A stretch of 64,000 nt of DNA from a bacterium (GTDB taxonomy: Bacteria > Electryoneota > RPQS01). Below, piece after piece: positions 34,840-44,296 of the stretch. Both the position numbers and the translations under genes were made by a program. Under the pieces are notes generated by a model. The model ran no database searches. It saw only the letters and a program-made list of their open reading frames with translations, and was not told where the DNA came from. How positions within the stretch are numbered: position 1 is the first letter of the stretch; every line of letters starts with the position of its first letter. The stretch covers positions 434,001 through 498,000 of the forward strand of contig DASXUQ010000010.1 in assembly GCA_036504735.1 (NCBI GenBank), written 5' to 3'.

Positions 34840-34866
34840 TAAGAGATTAAACGGCACTACAAGTTT

Positions 34867-35052
34867 ATGGCAAAAGCCTGCCTGATCGCCAAATCCAAGA
34901 AGACCCCTAAGTTTCACGTCCGGGCGCATAATCGCTGCCGCCGCTGCGGAAGACCGCGTGCTTTCTTGCGTAAGTTCGCGCTCTGCCGCCTCTGTTTCCG
35001 TGAGCTGGCCCTTTCGGGCGAGATCCCCGGAATCGTTAAGGCGAGCTGGTAG
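34867..35052 (+). CDS. rpsZ: 30S ribosomal protein S14, zinc-binding type
   Basis: This 61-aa short form of S14 has four zinc cysteines, C24, C27, C40 and C43 (CRRCGRP and CRLCF). It ends [11 protein letters not shown] as in the family. The longer zinc-free form is not seen in the window. It lies in the normal spc-operon place between rplE and rpsH. Confidence 0.98.
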   Translation: MAKACLIAKSKKTPKFHVRAHNRCRRCGRPRAFLRKFALCRLCFRELALSGEIPGIVKASW

Positions 35053-35091
35053 TCTCTCTGTCCCCGTTCACGAAAGCGTTCTTAATCGACT

Positions 35092-35490
35092 ATGCCAACA
35101 ACCGACCCGATTGCGGACCTCTTGAACCGCATCCGCAACGCCCACAAGGCGAAGCACCCCCGCGTTGACATCCCGTTCTCCAAAGTGAAGAGCGAGATCG
35201 CACGCGTACTGATGGACTGTAACTTTATCCACGACTTCGTGCATGTGGATGAAGGCCCGCAAGGGTATTTGCGTCTGTATCTGAAGTATACGGCGCAGGG
35301 CAAGCCGGTGATCCAGGGAATCCGCCGGATTTCCTCTCCGGGTTTGCGGCGCTATGTGAATAAGGACGAAATCCCTCGCGTGCTGAACGGTCTGGGTGTC
35401 TCCATTCTGACGACATCCAGAGGGGTGATGACGGGGAATCAGGCGCGCAAGCAGGGTTTGGGCGGCGAAGTACTCGCCGAGATCTGGTAA
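35092..35490 (+). CDS. rpsH: 30S ribosomal protein S8
   Basis: The 132-aa product begins with DPIADLLNRIRNAHKAKHPRV and ends with the S8 hallmark GVSILTTSRGVMTGNQARKQ. It binds the central domain of 16S rRNA. In enterobacteria S8 regulates the spc operon; no matching mRNA site was recognised. Confidence 0.98.
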   Translation: MPTTDPIADLLNRIRNAHKAKHPRVDIPFSKVKSEIARVLMDCNFIHDFVHVDEGPQGYLRLYLKYTAQGKPVIQGIRRISSPGLRRYVNKDEIPRVLNGLGVSILTTSRGVMTGNQARKQGLGGEVLAEIW

Positions 35491-35545
35491 TTGCCAAGAT
35501 AAGTGTTCATCCGCTCGCGCGGATTGAGTTTTAGGAGTGTGAAGC

Positions 35546-36082
35546 GTGTCACGAATTGGTCGAGCGCCGATAACGGTTCCAAACGGGGTGAATATCACCA
35601 TCCAGGACCATTTCATTACGGTGAAGGGGCCGAAAGGGGAACTTTCGCGCAACCTGCATCCGGACATGATTCTGGATTACAGCGATAATACGATCACCGT
35701 CCAGCGCCCCACGGACGCCAAGCATCACCGTGCGCTGCACGGCCTGACGCGAGCCCTGGTCAACAATATGGTCAAGGGCGTGACCGATGGGTTCAAGAAG
35801 GATCTTGAAGTAATCGGTGTCGGTTTCCGTGTGGAAGCCAAGCCCCGCGGTGTGCTGCTCATGGTGGGCTTCACCCACGGTGTGTTTGTGCCGGCTCCTC
35901 CGGGAATCAAGATTGAAGTGCCGAAGGCCAACAATATTTCGGTCAGCGGCTGCGATGTGGAGCTGGTCGGCCAGGTGGCGGACGGCATCCGTGCCGTGAA
36001 GAAGCCGGAGCCGTACAAAGGCAAGGGCATCCGTTACGCGGGTGAAGCCATTAAGATCAAGGCCGGAAAGACTGCGAAGTAA
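35546..36082 (+). CDS. rplF: 50S ribosomal protein L6
   Basis: The 178-aa protein begins MSRIGRAPITVPNGV from a GTG with TAGGAG upstream, and ends with PEPYKGKGIRYAGEAIKIKAGK, the L6 signature. It sits near the sarcin-ricin loop. A 62-bp gap with no gene follows before rplR. Confidence 0.98.
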   Translation: MSRIGRAPITVPNGVNITIQDHFITVKGPKGELSRNLHPDMILDYSDNTITVQRPTDAKHHRALHGLTRALVNNMVKGVTDGFKKDLEVIGVGFRVEAKPRGVLLMVGFTHGVFVPAPPGIKIEVPKANNISVSGCDVELVGQVADGIRAVKKPEPYKGKGIRYAGEAIKIKAGKTAK

Positions 36083-36144
36083 TCACACGCTGTTGCCGGT
36101 CCCATGGGGACTTGGCACCTGTGAGTTAAGGAAATCTGTACGCC

Positions 36145-36516
36145 ATGTCAACGATAGCCGTTAAAAGAGCCAAGAGCCGCATCCGCCGTAAAAAGCACAT
36201 CCACAAAGTGGTGGTCGGCACCCCTGAGCGCCCGCGTCTCGTGATCTTCCGCTCCATGCGGCAGATCTATGCTCAACTGGTGGATGACCAGACCCGGACC
36301 ACCATCACCGGCGTGTCTTCGCTGAGCCCCGAACTGCGCGAAAGCGTGGCCAAGCTCAATCCGAGTCAGACCGGCCAGGCGGTGGGCGAGGCCATTGCGC
36401 GCAAGGCGCTGGAGAAGAATATTCAGACGGTCGTCTTTGACCGCAACGGTTTTCCGTACCACGGCCGGGTAAAGGCCTTGGCAGAGGGTGCCCGCAAGGG
36501 TGGTCTTCAATTCTAA
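36145..36516 (+). CDS. rplR: 50S ribosomal protein L18
   Basis: The 123-aa protein binds 5S rRNA with L5. It contains RPRLVIFRSMRQIYAQLVDD, IARKALEKNIQTVVFDRNGF and the YHGRVKALAEGARKGGLQF end of the family. Length is normal. Confidence 0.98.
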   Translation: MSTIAVKRAKSRIRRKKHIHKVVVGTPERPRLVIFRSMRQIYAQLVDDQTRTTITGVSSLSPELRESVAKLNPSQTGQAVGEAIARKALEKNIQTVVFDRNGFPYHGRVKALAEGARKGGLQF

Positions 36517-36524
36517 AGGAATAG

Positions 36525-37073
36525 ATGAACGATCAAGCAGAACGCGGCCCGCGGCGTCGGGAACGGGAACGTGATAGCGAATACGCCGGCGGCGAATCGC
36601 TGACCGAAAAAGTAATTACGATTAACCGCGTCGCCAAGGTAGTCAAGGGCGGCCGGAACTTCTCTTTCAATGCCGTGGTCGTGGTCGGTGACGGCAAGGG
36701 CCGCGCCGGATTCGGCATGGGCAAGGCGAATGAAGTTGTGGACGCCATCTCCAAGGCGACCCAGCAGGCGAAGCGCTCGCTGAAGCGCTATCCGATCGTG
36801 GGCACCACGCTGCCGCACGCCACCAACGGCAAGTTCGGCGCGGGGAAAGTCTTCCTCCGCCCGGCGTCACCCGGTACCGGTGTCATCGCCGGCGGTTCGG
36901 TGCGCCTGATCATGGAATGCCTGGGCGTGCGCGACGTGCTGAGTAAAGTGATGGGGACCAACAACCCGCACAACGTTGTCAAGGCCGTGTTTGAGGCTCT
37001 CGAAGGCCTGAACGACGTCCGACTCGTGGCCGAACGCCGCGGGATCTCGATTCGCGAAGTCTTTACCCTCTGA
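36525..37073 (+). CDS. rpsE: 30S ribosomal protein S5
   Basis: S5 helps decoding accuracy and mRNA unwinding. The 182-aa protein has [38 protein letters not shown] and the C-terminal [18 protein letters not shown]. The first 25 residues are charged ([19 protein letters not shown]), a common variable region. Confidence 0.98.
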   Translation: MNDQAERGPRRRERERDSEYAGGESLTEKVITINRVAKVVKGGRNFSFNAVVVVGDGKGRAGFGMGKANEVVDAISKATQQAKRSLKRYPIVGTTLPHATNGKFGAGKVFLRPASPGTGVIAGGSVRLIMECLGVRDVLSKVMGTNNPHNVVKAVFEALEGLNDVRLVAERRGISIREVFTL

Positions 37074-37095
37074 AGTTACAACCCTGTGCGGTGCG

Positions 37096-37284
37096 ATGGA
37101 TAAGAAGCTTAAAGTCACTCTGAAGAGAAGCACGATTGGCCGGCCCCGGACGCAAAGACTGACGGTCAAGGCCCTGGGCTTCCACCGTCTGCATGAGACG
37201 CGTCTGTTTCCGGATAACCCCGCCACGCGAGGGATGATTAACAGCGTGTCCCATCTCCTGGATTGGGAAGAAGTTCAAGCTTAG
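37096..37284 (+). CDS. rpmD: 50S ribosomal protein L30
   Basis: The 62-aa product shows the L30 pattern LKVTLKRSTIGRPRTQRLTV, LGFHRLHETRLFPDNPATRGMI and a C-terminal helix. Small size and position between rpsE and rplO are as expected. Confidence 0.96.
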   Translation: MDKKLKVTLKRSTIGRPRTQRLTVKALGFHRLHETRLFPDNPATRGMINSVSHLLDWEEVQA

Positions 37285-37294
37285 GGATTAACGC

Positions 37295-37735
37295 ATGTCT
37301 TTGAATAATCTCCGACCGGCTGCCGGTTCCACTCATTCGAAAAAACGTCGTGGTCGCGGATCCAGCTCAGGATTGGGCGGAAGCGCGGGACGTGGCGAAA
37401 AGGGATACTATTCCCGCAGCGGTTCTACCCACAAGCGCGGCTTCGAAGGCGGCCAGATGCCGATTCATCGCCGTCTCCCCAAGCGTGGGTTCAAAAATAT
37501 CTGGGCTGATGCTATTCAGGTGGTCAACCTCCGCGACCTCGCCCGGCTGCCGGAAGGTGCGATCATTGAGCCGGAGACCCTCAAGAAGGCCGGTCTGATC
37601 CGCAAGGTATCGGTCCCGGTGAAGATCCTCGGGGAAGGCGATGCAACTCGCGCCCTCGAGATCCGTTCCTGCAAGGTGTCGGCCACGGCTGAAAAGAAAA
37701 TCACGGAAGCGGGCGGTAAGGTGGTTGTCGCCTGA
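37295..37735 (+). CDS. rplO: 50S ribosomal protein L15
   Basis: The 146-aa product has the Gly/Arg-rich N-terminus (KKRRGRGSSSGLGGSAGRGEKG) trimmed here to its key pattern and FEGGQMPIHRRLPKRGFKN. Its TGA stop shares a base with the secY ATG (TGATG), so the two are coupled. Confidence 0.97.
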   Translation: MSLNNLRPAAGSTHSKKRRGRGSSSGLGGSAGRGEKGYYSRSGSTHKRGFEGGQMPIHRRLPKRGFKNIWADAIQVVNLRDLARLPEGAIIEPETLKKAGLIRKVSVPVKILGEGDATRALEIRSCKVSATAEKKITEAGGKVVVA

Positions 37736-39063
37736 TGTTAGACCGCTACACCAATATCTTCAAGATCCCCGAACTGCGGGACCGCATTCTGTTCACGCTG
37801 CTGATCTTCCTCGTGTACCGCATCGGCGGGCACGTGCCGGTGGCGGGCATCAATGCGGCGGCGCTGGCCGAGTTCTTCCGCCAGAACGCCAACACGCTGT
37901 TCGGACTGTATGACATGTTCGTGGGCGGGGCTTTCCAGCGAGCCACGATTTTCGCCCTCGGCATCATGCCGTACATCTCGGCCTCGATTATCTTCCAGCT
38001 CATGGGCACGGTGGTTCCGTACTTCCAGAAGCTGCAGAAGGAAGGCGAGGAAGGCCGTAAGAAGATCACGCAGCTCACGCGTTACGGCACGGTGGTTATC
38101 GCCGCGCTTCAGGCCGGCGGCGTTTCGATCTTCCTGGAGAGACTGGTGGCGTCATCGGGCGCGCCGGTAGTCCCCAACCCGGGCTTCGGTTTCCGTTTTC
38201 TGACCATGGTGACTCTCGCGGCGGGCACGACGCTGATTATGTGGCTGGGTGAGCAGATCACCGAGCGCGGCATCGGCAACGGCATTTCGCTGCTGATCTT
38301 TATCGGTATTATCGACCGCCTCCCCTACGCCATCATCGAGGAAGCGCAGATGGTTCAGGCCGGCACGCGCCACATCATGGTGGACGTGCTCTTCGTGGCC
38401 ATGCTGTTCGCGATTACGATGGCGGTGGTGGCGCTGACCCAGGGCATGCGCAAGATTCCGGTTCAGTATGCCAAGCGCACCGTGGGCCGCAAGACCTACG
38501 GCGGGCAAAGCACCCACATTCCGCTGCGCGTCAATTCCGCCGGCGTGATGCCCATCATTTTCGCTCAGTCGATCATGTTCATCCCGGGGTCGGTTGCAAC
38601 CTTCCTTCCCGAAGGCGGTTTCCGCGACGCGCTGGTCAACGTGTTCTCGACTCACGGCGGCACCTACCTTGTTCTTGAAGCGCTGCTGATCATCTTCTTC
38701 ACCTACTTCTACACGGCCATCGTGCTCAATCCGGTGGACCTTGCGGACAACATGAAGAAGAACGGCGGCTTTATCCCGGGCATCCGCCCCGGCAAGCAGA
38801 CGTCGGATTTCATTGACTCGATTCTCTCCCGTGTGACGCTGCCGGGCGCGATTGCGCTGGCGCTGATTGCGGTCATTCCCACGATCATCGTTTCACGGTT
38901 CAATGTATCCTATAACTTTGCGTCCTTCTTCGGAGGGACTACGATCCTGATCGTGGTCGGTGTCACTCTGGACACCCTGCAGCAGGTCGAGTCCCACCTC
39001 GTGATGCGGCATTATGAAGGACTGATGAAGTCCGGCCGTATCCGCGGTCGCCGCCGGATGTAA
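37735..39063 (+). CDS. secY: Preprotein translocase subunit SecY
   Basis: SecY is the protein-conducting channel in the inner membrane. The 442-aa protein has ten predicted membrane spans, the plug-region pattern LGIMPYISASIIFQLMGTVV, and the cytosolic loops that bind SecA and the ribosome (TRYGTVV, YAKRTVGRKTYGGQSTHIPL). It partners SecE (12368-12553). Length and organisation are standard. Confidence 0.98.
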   Translation: MLDRYTNIFKIPELRDRILFTLLIFLVYRIGGHVPVAGINAAALAEFFRQNANTLFGLYDMFVGGAFQRATIFALGIMPYISASIIFQLMGTVVPYFQKLQKEGEEGRKKITQLTRYGTVVIAALQAGGVSIFLERLVASSGAPVVPNPGFGFRFLTMVTLAAGTTLIMWLGEQITERGIGNGISLLIFIGIIDRLPYAIIEEAQMVQAGTRHIMVDVLFVAMLFAITMAVVALTQGMRKIPVQYAKRTVGRKTYGGQSTHIPLRVNSAGVMPIIFAQSIMFIPGSVATFLPEGGFRDALVNVFSTHGGTYLVLEALLIIFFTYFYTAIVLNPVDLADNMKKNGGFIPGIRPGKQTSDFIDSILSRVTLPGAIALALIAVIPTIIVSRFNVSYNFASFFGGTTILIVVGVTLDTLQQVESHLVMRHYEGLMKSGRIRGRRRM

Positions 39064-39097
39064 CTCCCGTCGTCATGCACTTTCCGGAACAGCGCGG

Positions 39098-39763
39098 ATG
39101 TCGAAATATACTCTGATTCTTCTCGGAGCGGTTGGGGTGGGGAAGGGCACGCAAGCCCAACGCCTGTCGCGGAATCTGGGTGTTCCCCAGATTTCCACCG
39201 GGGACATTCTGCGGGCCGAAGTTCAGGCGGGTTCCGACCTCGGACTGAAGGCCAAAGAGATCATGAACCGGGGCGATCTGGTTCCCGATGAAGTGATCAT
39301 CGAAATGGTGCGCAAGCGTCTGCTCGAAGATGACGCTGTGCGGGGAGCGATTTTCGACGGTTTCCCGCGGACCGTTCCCCAGGCACAGGCGTTGGATGGA
39401 CTGCTTGCCGAACTGGAGCTTCCGGCTCCGAGAGTCATCTCCATTGAAGTGCCGGAAGAGGTTATCATCGAGCGGTTGTCGTCACGGCGGGTGTGCACCA
39501 CCTGCGGGGCGACCTTCAACGCCGCGATGAACGCCCAGGCTATCGAGCAGCACCGCTGCCCCAAAGGCAAGCCCAACATCATCCAGCGCGATGATGACAA
39601 GCCGGATACGGTGCTGGCGCGACTGAAAGTGTACGAAGAGAAGACGTTGCCACTGGTGAACTATTACCGGAAGAACGGCGCGCTGAGGCCGGTGTCGGGA
39701 CTGGGGACGGAAGACGAAGTCTTTGCCCGCATTCTCATCGCTATGGATCCGGAGCTTTCGTGA
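39098..39763 (+). CDS. adk: Adenylate kinase, variant P-loop and lid
   Basis: Adk interconverts ATP plus AMP and two ADP. The 221-aa long form has the NMP domain (STGDILRAEV), DGFPRT and the lid RDDDKPDTV. The P-loop reads GAVGVGKGT (10-18) where most members have GAPGAGKGT. The lid has VCTTCG and then HRCPKG, so three cysteines are present and the fourth zinc position is glycine. Both changes keep the catalytic lysine and arginines, so activity is likely. It overlaps map by GTGA. Confidence 0.95.
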   Translation: MSKYTLILLGAVGVGKGTQAQRLSRNLGVPQISTGDILRAEVQAGSDLGLKAKEIMNRGDLVPDEVIIEMVRKRLLEDDAVRGAIFDGFPRTVPQAQALDGLLAELELPAPRVISIEVPEEVIIERLSSRRVCTTCGATFNAAMNAQAIEQHRCPKGKPNIIQRDDDKPDTVLARLKVYEEKTLPLVNYYRKNGALRPVSGLGTEDEVFARILIAMDPELS

Positions 39764-40515
39764 TCATTGTCAAGACGGACCAGGAAATCGAGTTGATGCG
39801 TCTTGCGGGGAAGATCCTCGCCGGCGCCTTCGACGTGGCCGGACCCATGATGAAGCCCGGCACCGTTGCCCGCGATGTGGATCGCATGGTTGAGGAGTAC
39901 ATTCGCGCCGCGGGAGCGGTTCCCGCGTTCAAGAATTACCCCAACCAGAACGGCAATCCTTTCCCCGGTTCCGTGTGCTTCTCCATCGATGCGGAAGTCG
40001 TTCACGGCATTCCCGCGGGACAGATCCTCACGGAAGGCACGATCATCGGTCTGGACATCGGCGTGAAGTTCAAGGGGTATTATTCCGATGCCGCCCGGAC
40101 CTACGCCATCGGGCAGATTGACGCCCCAAGGCAGAAGCTGCTGGACGTTACGCGTCACGCGCTCGACTTGGGCATCGCCCAGGCTTACGCCGGCAACCAT
40201 CTGTCCAACATCGGGCACGCCATTCAGGTTTATGTGGAGTCGCACGGGTGCAGCGTGGTTCGCGACCTGGTGGGACATGGAGTGGGACGCCGGCTTCACG
40301 AGGATCCGCAGGTCCCCAATTACGGCGAAGCAAATCGCGGTCCGATCTTACGCAAGAACATGACTCTGGCCATCGAGCCCATGATCAACCTCGGCACGCA
40401 CGAGGTGGACATGATCGGCGAATGGCAGGTCCTGACCCGAGACAGGAAACCCTCGGCGCATTTTGAACACACCGTGGTCGTCACGGACACCGAGGCTGAA
40501 ATCCTGACTCTATGA
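39760..40515 (+). CDS. map: Type I methionine aminopeptidase
   Basis: The enzyme removes the initiator methionine from new proteins. The 251-aa product shows the five metal ligands: the two Asp in [15 protein letters not shown], His in the [10 protein letters not shown] neighbourhood, Glu in LAIEPM and Glu in AHFEHTVVV. The start is GTG, overlapping adk; the end overlaps infA by ATGA. It lacks the SH3-type N-terminal extension (type Ia length). Confidence 0.97.
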   Translation: MIIVKTDQEIELMRLAGKILAGAFDVAGPMMKPGTVARDVDRMVEEYIRAAGAVPAFKNYPNQNGNPFPGSVCFSIDAEVVHGIPAGQILTEGTIIGLDIGVKFKGYYSDAARTYAIGQIDAPRQKLLDVTRHALDLGIAQAYAGNHLSNIGHAIQVYVESHGCSVVRDLVGHGVGRRLHEDPQVPNYGEANRGPILRKNMTLAIEPMINLGTHEVDMIGEWQVLTRDRKPSAHFEHTVVVTDTEAEILTL

Positions 40516-40784
40516 ATGTAAGACATCGCAGTAACAATAACGCACGGCCAGCGGAGAAACCCGTTACGACGAAAGAACAGGCGATAAAAGTGGATGGCGT
40601 GATTGAGGAGTGTCTCCCCAACGCCACGTTCCGCGTAGTCCTGGAGAATCAGCACAAGGTGCTGGCTCATATCTCCGGGAAGATGCGGATGCATTTTATC
40701 AAGATCCTGCCGGGTGACCGCGTGACCGTCGAACTGTCCCCTTACGATCTGCATCGCGGCCGCATCACATACCGGTACAAATAG
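40512..40784 (+). CDS. infA: Translation initiation factor IF-1 with N-terminal extension
   Basis: IF-1 is an OB-fold protein that occupies the A site during initiation. The core ([58 protein letters not shown]) is fully canonical. The product has 90 residues rather than about 72 because the only start, an ATG overlapping the map stop, adds about 18 basic and polar residues ([18 protein letters not shown]). Confidence 0.96.
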   Translation: MNVRHRSNNNARPAEKPVTTKEQAIKVDGVIEECLPNATFRVVLENQHKVLAHISGKMRMHFIKILPGDRVTVELSPYDLHRGRITYRYK

Positions 40785-40827
40785 CCGGCTGGTCCAGAAG
40801 TTTGACACTCTTTAGAGATCCGAACGT

Positions 40828-40944
40828 ATGAAAGTCCGCACGTCCGTCAAGAAAATGTGTGAGCACTGCAAGATCGTCCGCCGTCGCGGCCGCATCTACA
40901 TCATCTGCTCCCGGTCCAAAAAGCACAAGCAGCGGCAGGGTTAA
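40828..40944 (+). CDS. rpmJ: 50S ribosomal protein L36
   Basis: This 38-aa gene is short but unmistakable: [20 protein letters not shown] followed by [17 protein letters not shown]. The zinc ligands C11, C14, C27 and H33 are present. It lies between infA and rpsM, the usual place. Nothing else occupies the 43-bp and 51-bp gaps around it. Confidence 0.97.
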   Translation: MKVRTSVKKMCEHCKIVRRRGRIYIICSRSKKHKQRQG

Positions 40945-40995
40945 ACCTCCGACTGTTCGGTTCACGCACACTGATTTTTTGAGGCATATCCAGTT

Positions 40996-41391
40996 ATGGC
41001 GCGTATAGCCGGTATTGATATTCCCCGCGACAAACACATTGATGTGGCGCTGTCCTATGTCTACGGCATTGGCCGCCCGCTCGCGCTGAAGATTCTGGCC
41101 GATTGCAACATTGATCCGAACAAGCGCACCCACCAGCTCTCCGACGCCGAATTGGCGGCCATCCGTAATATCGTTGCGGAGATGAAGGTGGAGGGCCCGC
41201 TGCGCGCCGAGATTCAGACGAACATCAAGCGTCTGATGGACATCGGCTGCTACCGTGGACTGCGTCACCGCAGGGGTCTGCCCGTGCGTGGACAGAACAC
41301 GAAGAACAACGCCCGCACCCGCAAGGGGAAGAAGAAGGGGCAGGTCATTCACCGGGCCGCGGCCTCCAAGTCGCCCACGGGCAAGAAGTAA
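40996..41391 (+). CDS. rpsM: 30S ribosomal protein S13
   Basis: S13 bridges the subunits and contacts P-site tRNA. The 131-aa protein has [20 protein letters not shown] and [20 protein letters not shown], followed by a basic tail that is slightly longer than usual (SKSPTGKK). Confidence 0.98.
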   Translation: MARIAGIDIPRDKHIDVALSYVYGIGRPLALKILADCNIDPNKRTHQLSDAELAAIRNIVAEMKVEGPLRAEIQTNIKRLMDIGCYRGLRHRRGLPVRGQNTKNNARTRKGKKKGQVIHRAAASKSPTGKK

Positions 41392-41468
41392 GCGTATCGG
41401 CGCCGGCGCGGCGGGACTCTGGGTTCCGATGCGCAGGCCTTAGATCCATGAAACGGAGATAATCAGCT

Positions 41469-41858
41469 TTGGCTACGCAGAAAAAAGAGACCAAGAAGAA
41501 GAAGGAACGCGTCGAGGCGACCGGTGTGGCTCACATCAAGTCGTCCTTCAACAATACCATCGTCACCATTTCCGACAATTACGGGAACACGATTTCCTGG
41601 GCGTCGGCGGGCAAGATGGGCCTTCGCGGTTCGCGCAAGAACACGCCGTTCGCTGCGCAGCTCGCCGCGGACAACGCCGCCAAAGCGGCCATCGCCCTCG
41701 GTCTGCGCAAGGTCGTCGTCGAAGTGCGCGGTCCCGGTGGCGGTCGTGACGGCGCGATCCGGTCTCTGGCGGCCTCCGGCCTGACGATCATGTCGATTCG
41801 CGACGTGACTCCGCTTCCGCACAATGGCTGCCGCCCTCCCAAGCGCCGCCGCGTGTAA
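41469..41858 (+). CDS. rpsK: 30S ribosomal protein S11
   Basis: The 129-aa product has [41 protein letters not shown] and the invariant C-terminal [13 protein letters not shown]. The start is TTG at 41469 with GGAGAT upstream. The 91-bp gap after it holds a small hairpin and a T-rich run shared with the elbB leader. Confidence 0.98.
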   Translation: MATQKKETKKKKERVEATGVAHIKSSFNNTIVTISDNYGNTISWASAGKMGLRGSRKNTPFAAQLAADNAAKAAIALGLRKVVVEVRGPGGGRDGAIRSLAASGLTIMSIRDVTPLPHNGCRPPKRRRV

Positions 41859-41949
41859 CGGATTTTCCGGTGCGGGCTTCGCCCTGCGCAATTACCAGTA
41901 TCTTTTCGCTTTTCAAATTTTCGCTTTTTCGATTTCCTAATAGGGGTCT

Positions 41950-42579
41950 ATGGCTCTTAATCACCAACCCGTCTGCCGCATCTGCCGCCGTGAAGGGAAG
42001 AAGCTCTTCCTCAAGGGCGACAAGTGTCTGGGACCGAAGTGCACCTTCGATAAGAAGGGCTATGCTCCCGGCATGCACGGTCGCACCCGTCGCGGCAAGA
42101 TTTCGCAGTACGGGATCCAGCTCCGTGAGAAGCAGAAAATCCGCGAGACTTACGGCATGCTCGAACGGCAGTTCCACCGCTTCTTCGGTGAAGCGCAGCG
42201 TCAGAAAGGCGTGACCGGCGAAAACCTGCTGGCCATGCTGGAAAGCCGTCTGGACAACGTCGTCTATCGGATCGGTTTCGCCAGTTCCCGGCGGCAGGCA
42301 CGCCAGCTCGTGCGTCACCGCCATTTCCTCGTCAACGACCGCATTGTGAACATTCCGTCGTTTGTGCTCCGGCCTAATGACCGGATCCGGGTGCGTGAGC
42401 GCTCGAAAAAACTCGCGGTGATTCACGAAGCGATGCAGAAAGCCCGCGATGCGAAGATGATGCCCAATCTTCAGCTCGATAAGGCCAAGATGGAAGGACA
42501 GTACACCGCCGTTCCCAATCGCGCGGAGATTCCTTTCGAAGCCAACGAGCAGCTTGTCGTCGAGCTTTACTCCCGTTAA
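41950..42579 (+). CDS. rpsD: 30S ribosomal protein S4, zinc type
   Basis: S4 starts assembly of the 5' domain of 16S rRNA and often represses its own operon. The 209-aa protein has four N-terminal zinc cysteines (C9, C12, C26, C31) and the S4 RNA-binding domain (LESRLDNVVYRIGFASSRRQ, ARQLVRHRHFLVND). Confidence 0.98.
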   Translation: MALNHQPVCRICRREGKKLFLKGDKCLGPKCTFDKKGYAPGMHGRTRRGKISQYGIQLREKQKIRETYGMLERQFHRFFGEAQRQKGVTGENLLAMLESRLDNVVYRIGFASSRRQARQLVRHRHFLVNDRIVNIPSFVLRPNDRIRVRERSKKLAVIHEAMQKARDAKMMPNLQLDKAKMEGQYTAVPNRAEIPFEANEQLVVELYSR

Positions 42580-42598
42580 TCATTCTGCGAGGAGATAC

Positions 42599-43591
42599 AT
42601 GAACGGTTTGAATTTCCAGATGCCCGAGGCGGTGGAGATTGATGAATCGACCCATACCGACACGTATGGCAAGTTCATCGTACAACCCCTCGAGCGCGGC
42701 TATGGCGTTACCATCGGTAACAGCCTGCGTCGTGTACTCCTGTCCTCCCTGCAAGGCGCCGCCATTGTCTCGATCAAGGTGGATGGCGTACTGCACGAGT
42801 TTTCCACGATTCCCGGCGTCAATGAAGACGTGACCGAAATGGTTCTGAACTTGAAGCAGGTGCGCTTCAAGCTGCTGAACAAGAAGCCCGACAAGGTCGT
42901 GCTTCATATGCGGGGACCGAAGGAATTCACCGCGCGCGACATCCAGATCGGCAACAACGAGTTCGAAGTCCTGAATCCCGACCTTCACATCGCGAACCTT
43001 AACCGCGACGCCGAAGTGAAGATGGAACTGCAGATCCGCAAAGGCCGCGGCTATGTGCCCGCCGAAGAGAACCGCCCCACGGACGCGCCCATCGGCACGA
43101 TCCCGCTGGATTCGATCTTCTCGCCGATCCGCAACGTGACGTATACGATCGAGAACACCCGCGTCGGGCAGCGCATCGATTACGAAAAGCTGACCCTCGA
43201 AATCTGGAGCGACGGTTCGATTACTCCGGATGACGCCCTGACCTTCGCCGCCCGCACCCTCCGCGATCATATCCAGCTATTCATCAACTTTGACATCAAG
43301 CCCGAGAAGGAAGAGGAAGAGGACATTGACGAAGAGACGCTCCATATCCGCAAGCTGCTGCGCAAGCCGGTTGAGGATCTGGAACTGTCCGTGCGCAGTG
43401 CCAACTGTCTGAAGGAAGCCCGCATCCGCACCATCGCGGACCTTGTGCGCCGCGAAGAGCCGGAAATGCTCAAGTTCAAAAACTTCGGACGCAAGTCGCT
43501 GGTCGAACTCAATGAGATCCTCAAGACCAAGGGGCTGCATTTCGGGATGGATGTGGACAAGTATCTCAACCCCGACTACGAGAAGAAATGA
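42599..43591 (+). CDS. rpoA: RNA polymerase alpha subunit
   Basis: The ATG at 42599 is supported by GAGGAG about 5 nt upstream; the open frame to 42554 overlaps rpsD. The 330-aa protein has the N-terminal assembly domain ([20 protein letters not shown]) and a complete C-terminal DNA- and activator-binding domain ([32 protein letters not shown]). Its stop overlaps rplQ by ATGA. Confidence 0.98.
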   Translation: MNGLNFQMPEAVEIDESTHTDTYGKFIVQPLERGYGVTIGNSLRRVLLSSLQGAAIVSIKVDGVLHEFSTIPGVNEDVTEMVLNLKQVRFKLLNKKPDKVVLHMRGPKEFTARDIQIGNNEFEVLNPDLHIANLNRDAEVKMELQIRKGRGYVPAEENRPTDAPIGTIPLDSIFSPIRNVTYTIENTRVGQRIDYEKLTLEIWSDGSITPDDALTFAARTLRDHIQLFINFDIKPEKEEEEDIDEETLHIRKLLRKPVEDLELSVRSANCLKEARIRTIADLVRREEPEMLKFKNFGRKSLVELNEILKTKGLHFGMDVDKYLNPDYEKK

Positions 43592-44202
43592 GACATCTGA
43601 ATAAAGGGCGGCAGCTCAATCGCAGCGCCAGCCATCGCAAGGCGCTTATGGAGAACCTGGCACAGGAACTCTTCCAGCACAAGCGCATCCGCACGACGCT
43701 CGCCAAGGCCAAGGAACTCCGTCCCTTTGCCGAGAAGCTCGTGACCATCGCCAAGAAGAATCACCTCGCCGCGCGCCGTCACGTCCTCGAGTTTCTGACC
43801 CGGAAGTCGGTGGTGAAGAGTCTGTTCGATGAGATCGCTCCGACCTACGCCGAGCGCAACGGCGGCTACTGCCGCATCATCAAGCTCGACCGCCGCGCCG
43901 GTGACGCCGCTCCGCTCGCGATCATCGAACTGGTGGGCTATGAGGGCGCGATTATCGCCGCCGCGGAAGCCAAGCACTCCCGCAAGAAGGAAGCCGACGA
44001 AGAGAAGGCCAAGCCGAAGTCGCAGCGCAGCACCAAGGCCAAGACGAAGAAGGCCGAAGAGGGCGAAGCCAAGCCGAAGCCCAAAGCCAAGGCCAAAGCG
44101 TCTCCCGCGCCGAAGAAGGCCGCGTCCAAGAAGGCATCCAAGGCCGAAGGCACCAAAGCCGCTCCCAAGTCTACGCGCACGCGCAAGACCGGCGAAAAGT
44201 AA
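43588..44202 (+). CDS. rplQ: 50S ribosomal protein L17 with long Lys/Ala tail
   Basis: The L17 core ([27 protein letters not shown]-type helix, YCRIIKLDRRAGDAAPLAII) covers about 115 residues. A further 85 or so residues form a Lys/Ala/Pro/Ser tail (KSQRSTKAKTKKAEEGEAKP onward) of histone-H1-like composition, making 204 aa against the usual 115-130. It ends the ribosomal cluster and is followed by a strong terminator. Confidence 0.96.
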   Translation: MRHLNKGRQLNRSASHRKALMENLAQELFQHKRIRTTLAKAKELRPFAEKLVTIAKKNHLAARRHVLEFLTRKSVVKSLFDEIAPTYAERNGGYCRIIKLDRRAGDAAPLAIIELVGYEGAIIAAAEAKHSRKKEADEEKAKPKSQRSTKAKTKKAEEGEAKPKPKAKAKASPAPKKAASKKASKAEGTKAAPKSTRTRKTGEK

Positions 44203-44222
44203 GCTCGATTTGATTGACATAG

Positions 44223-44250
44223 AGCCACATCCGAAAGGGTGTGGCTTTTT
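44223..44250 (+). terminator. Terminator of the ribosomal cluster
   Basis: AGCCACA pairs with TGTGGCT around an internal CC-GAAA-GG, followed by a T-run. It lies 20 bp after rplQ and just before the hutU promoter. Confidence 0.8.
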
Positions 44251-44267
44251 CATTTCTTCCGGTGCCG

Positions 44268-44296
44268 TTGCTTTTCCCGTCTGCCATGCGTATATT
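44268..44296 (+). promoter_or_regulatory. Promoter of the hut-glgA-Omp85 gene chain
   Basis: TTGCTT at 44268-44273 and TATATT at 44291-44296 are spaced by 17 bp, and the -10 box continues as TATATTTG as in purF. The leader to hutU would be 85-140 nt depending on the start. Confidence 0.6.
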
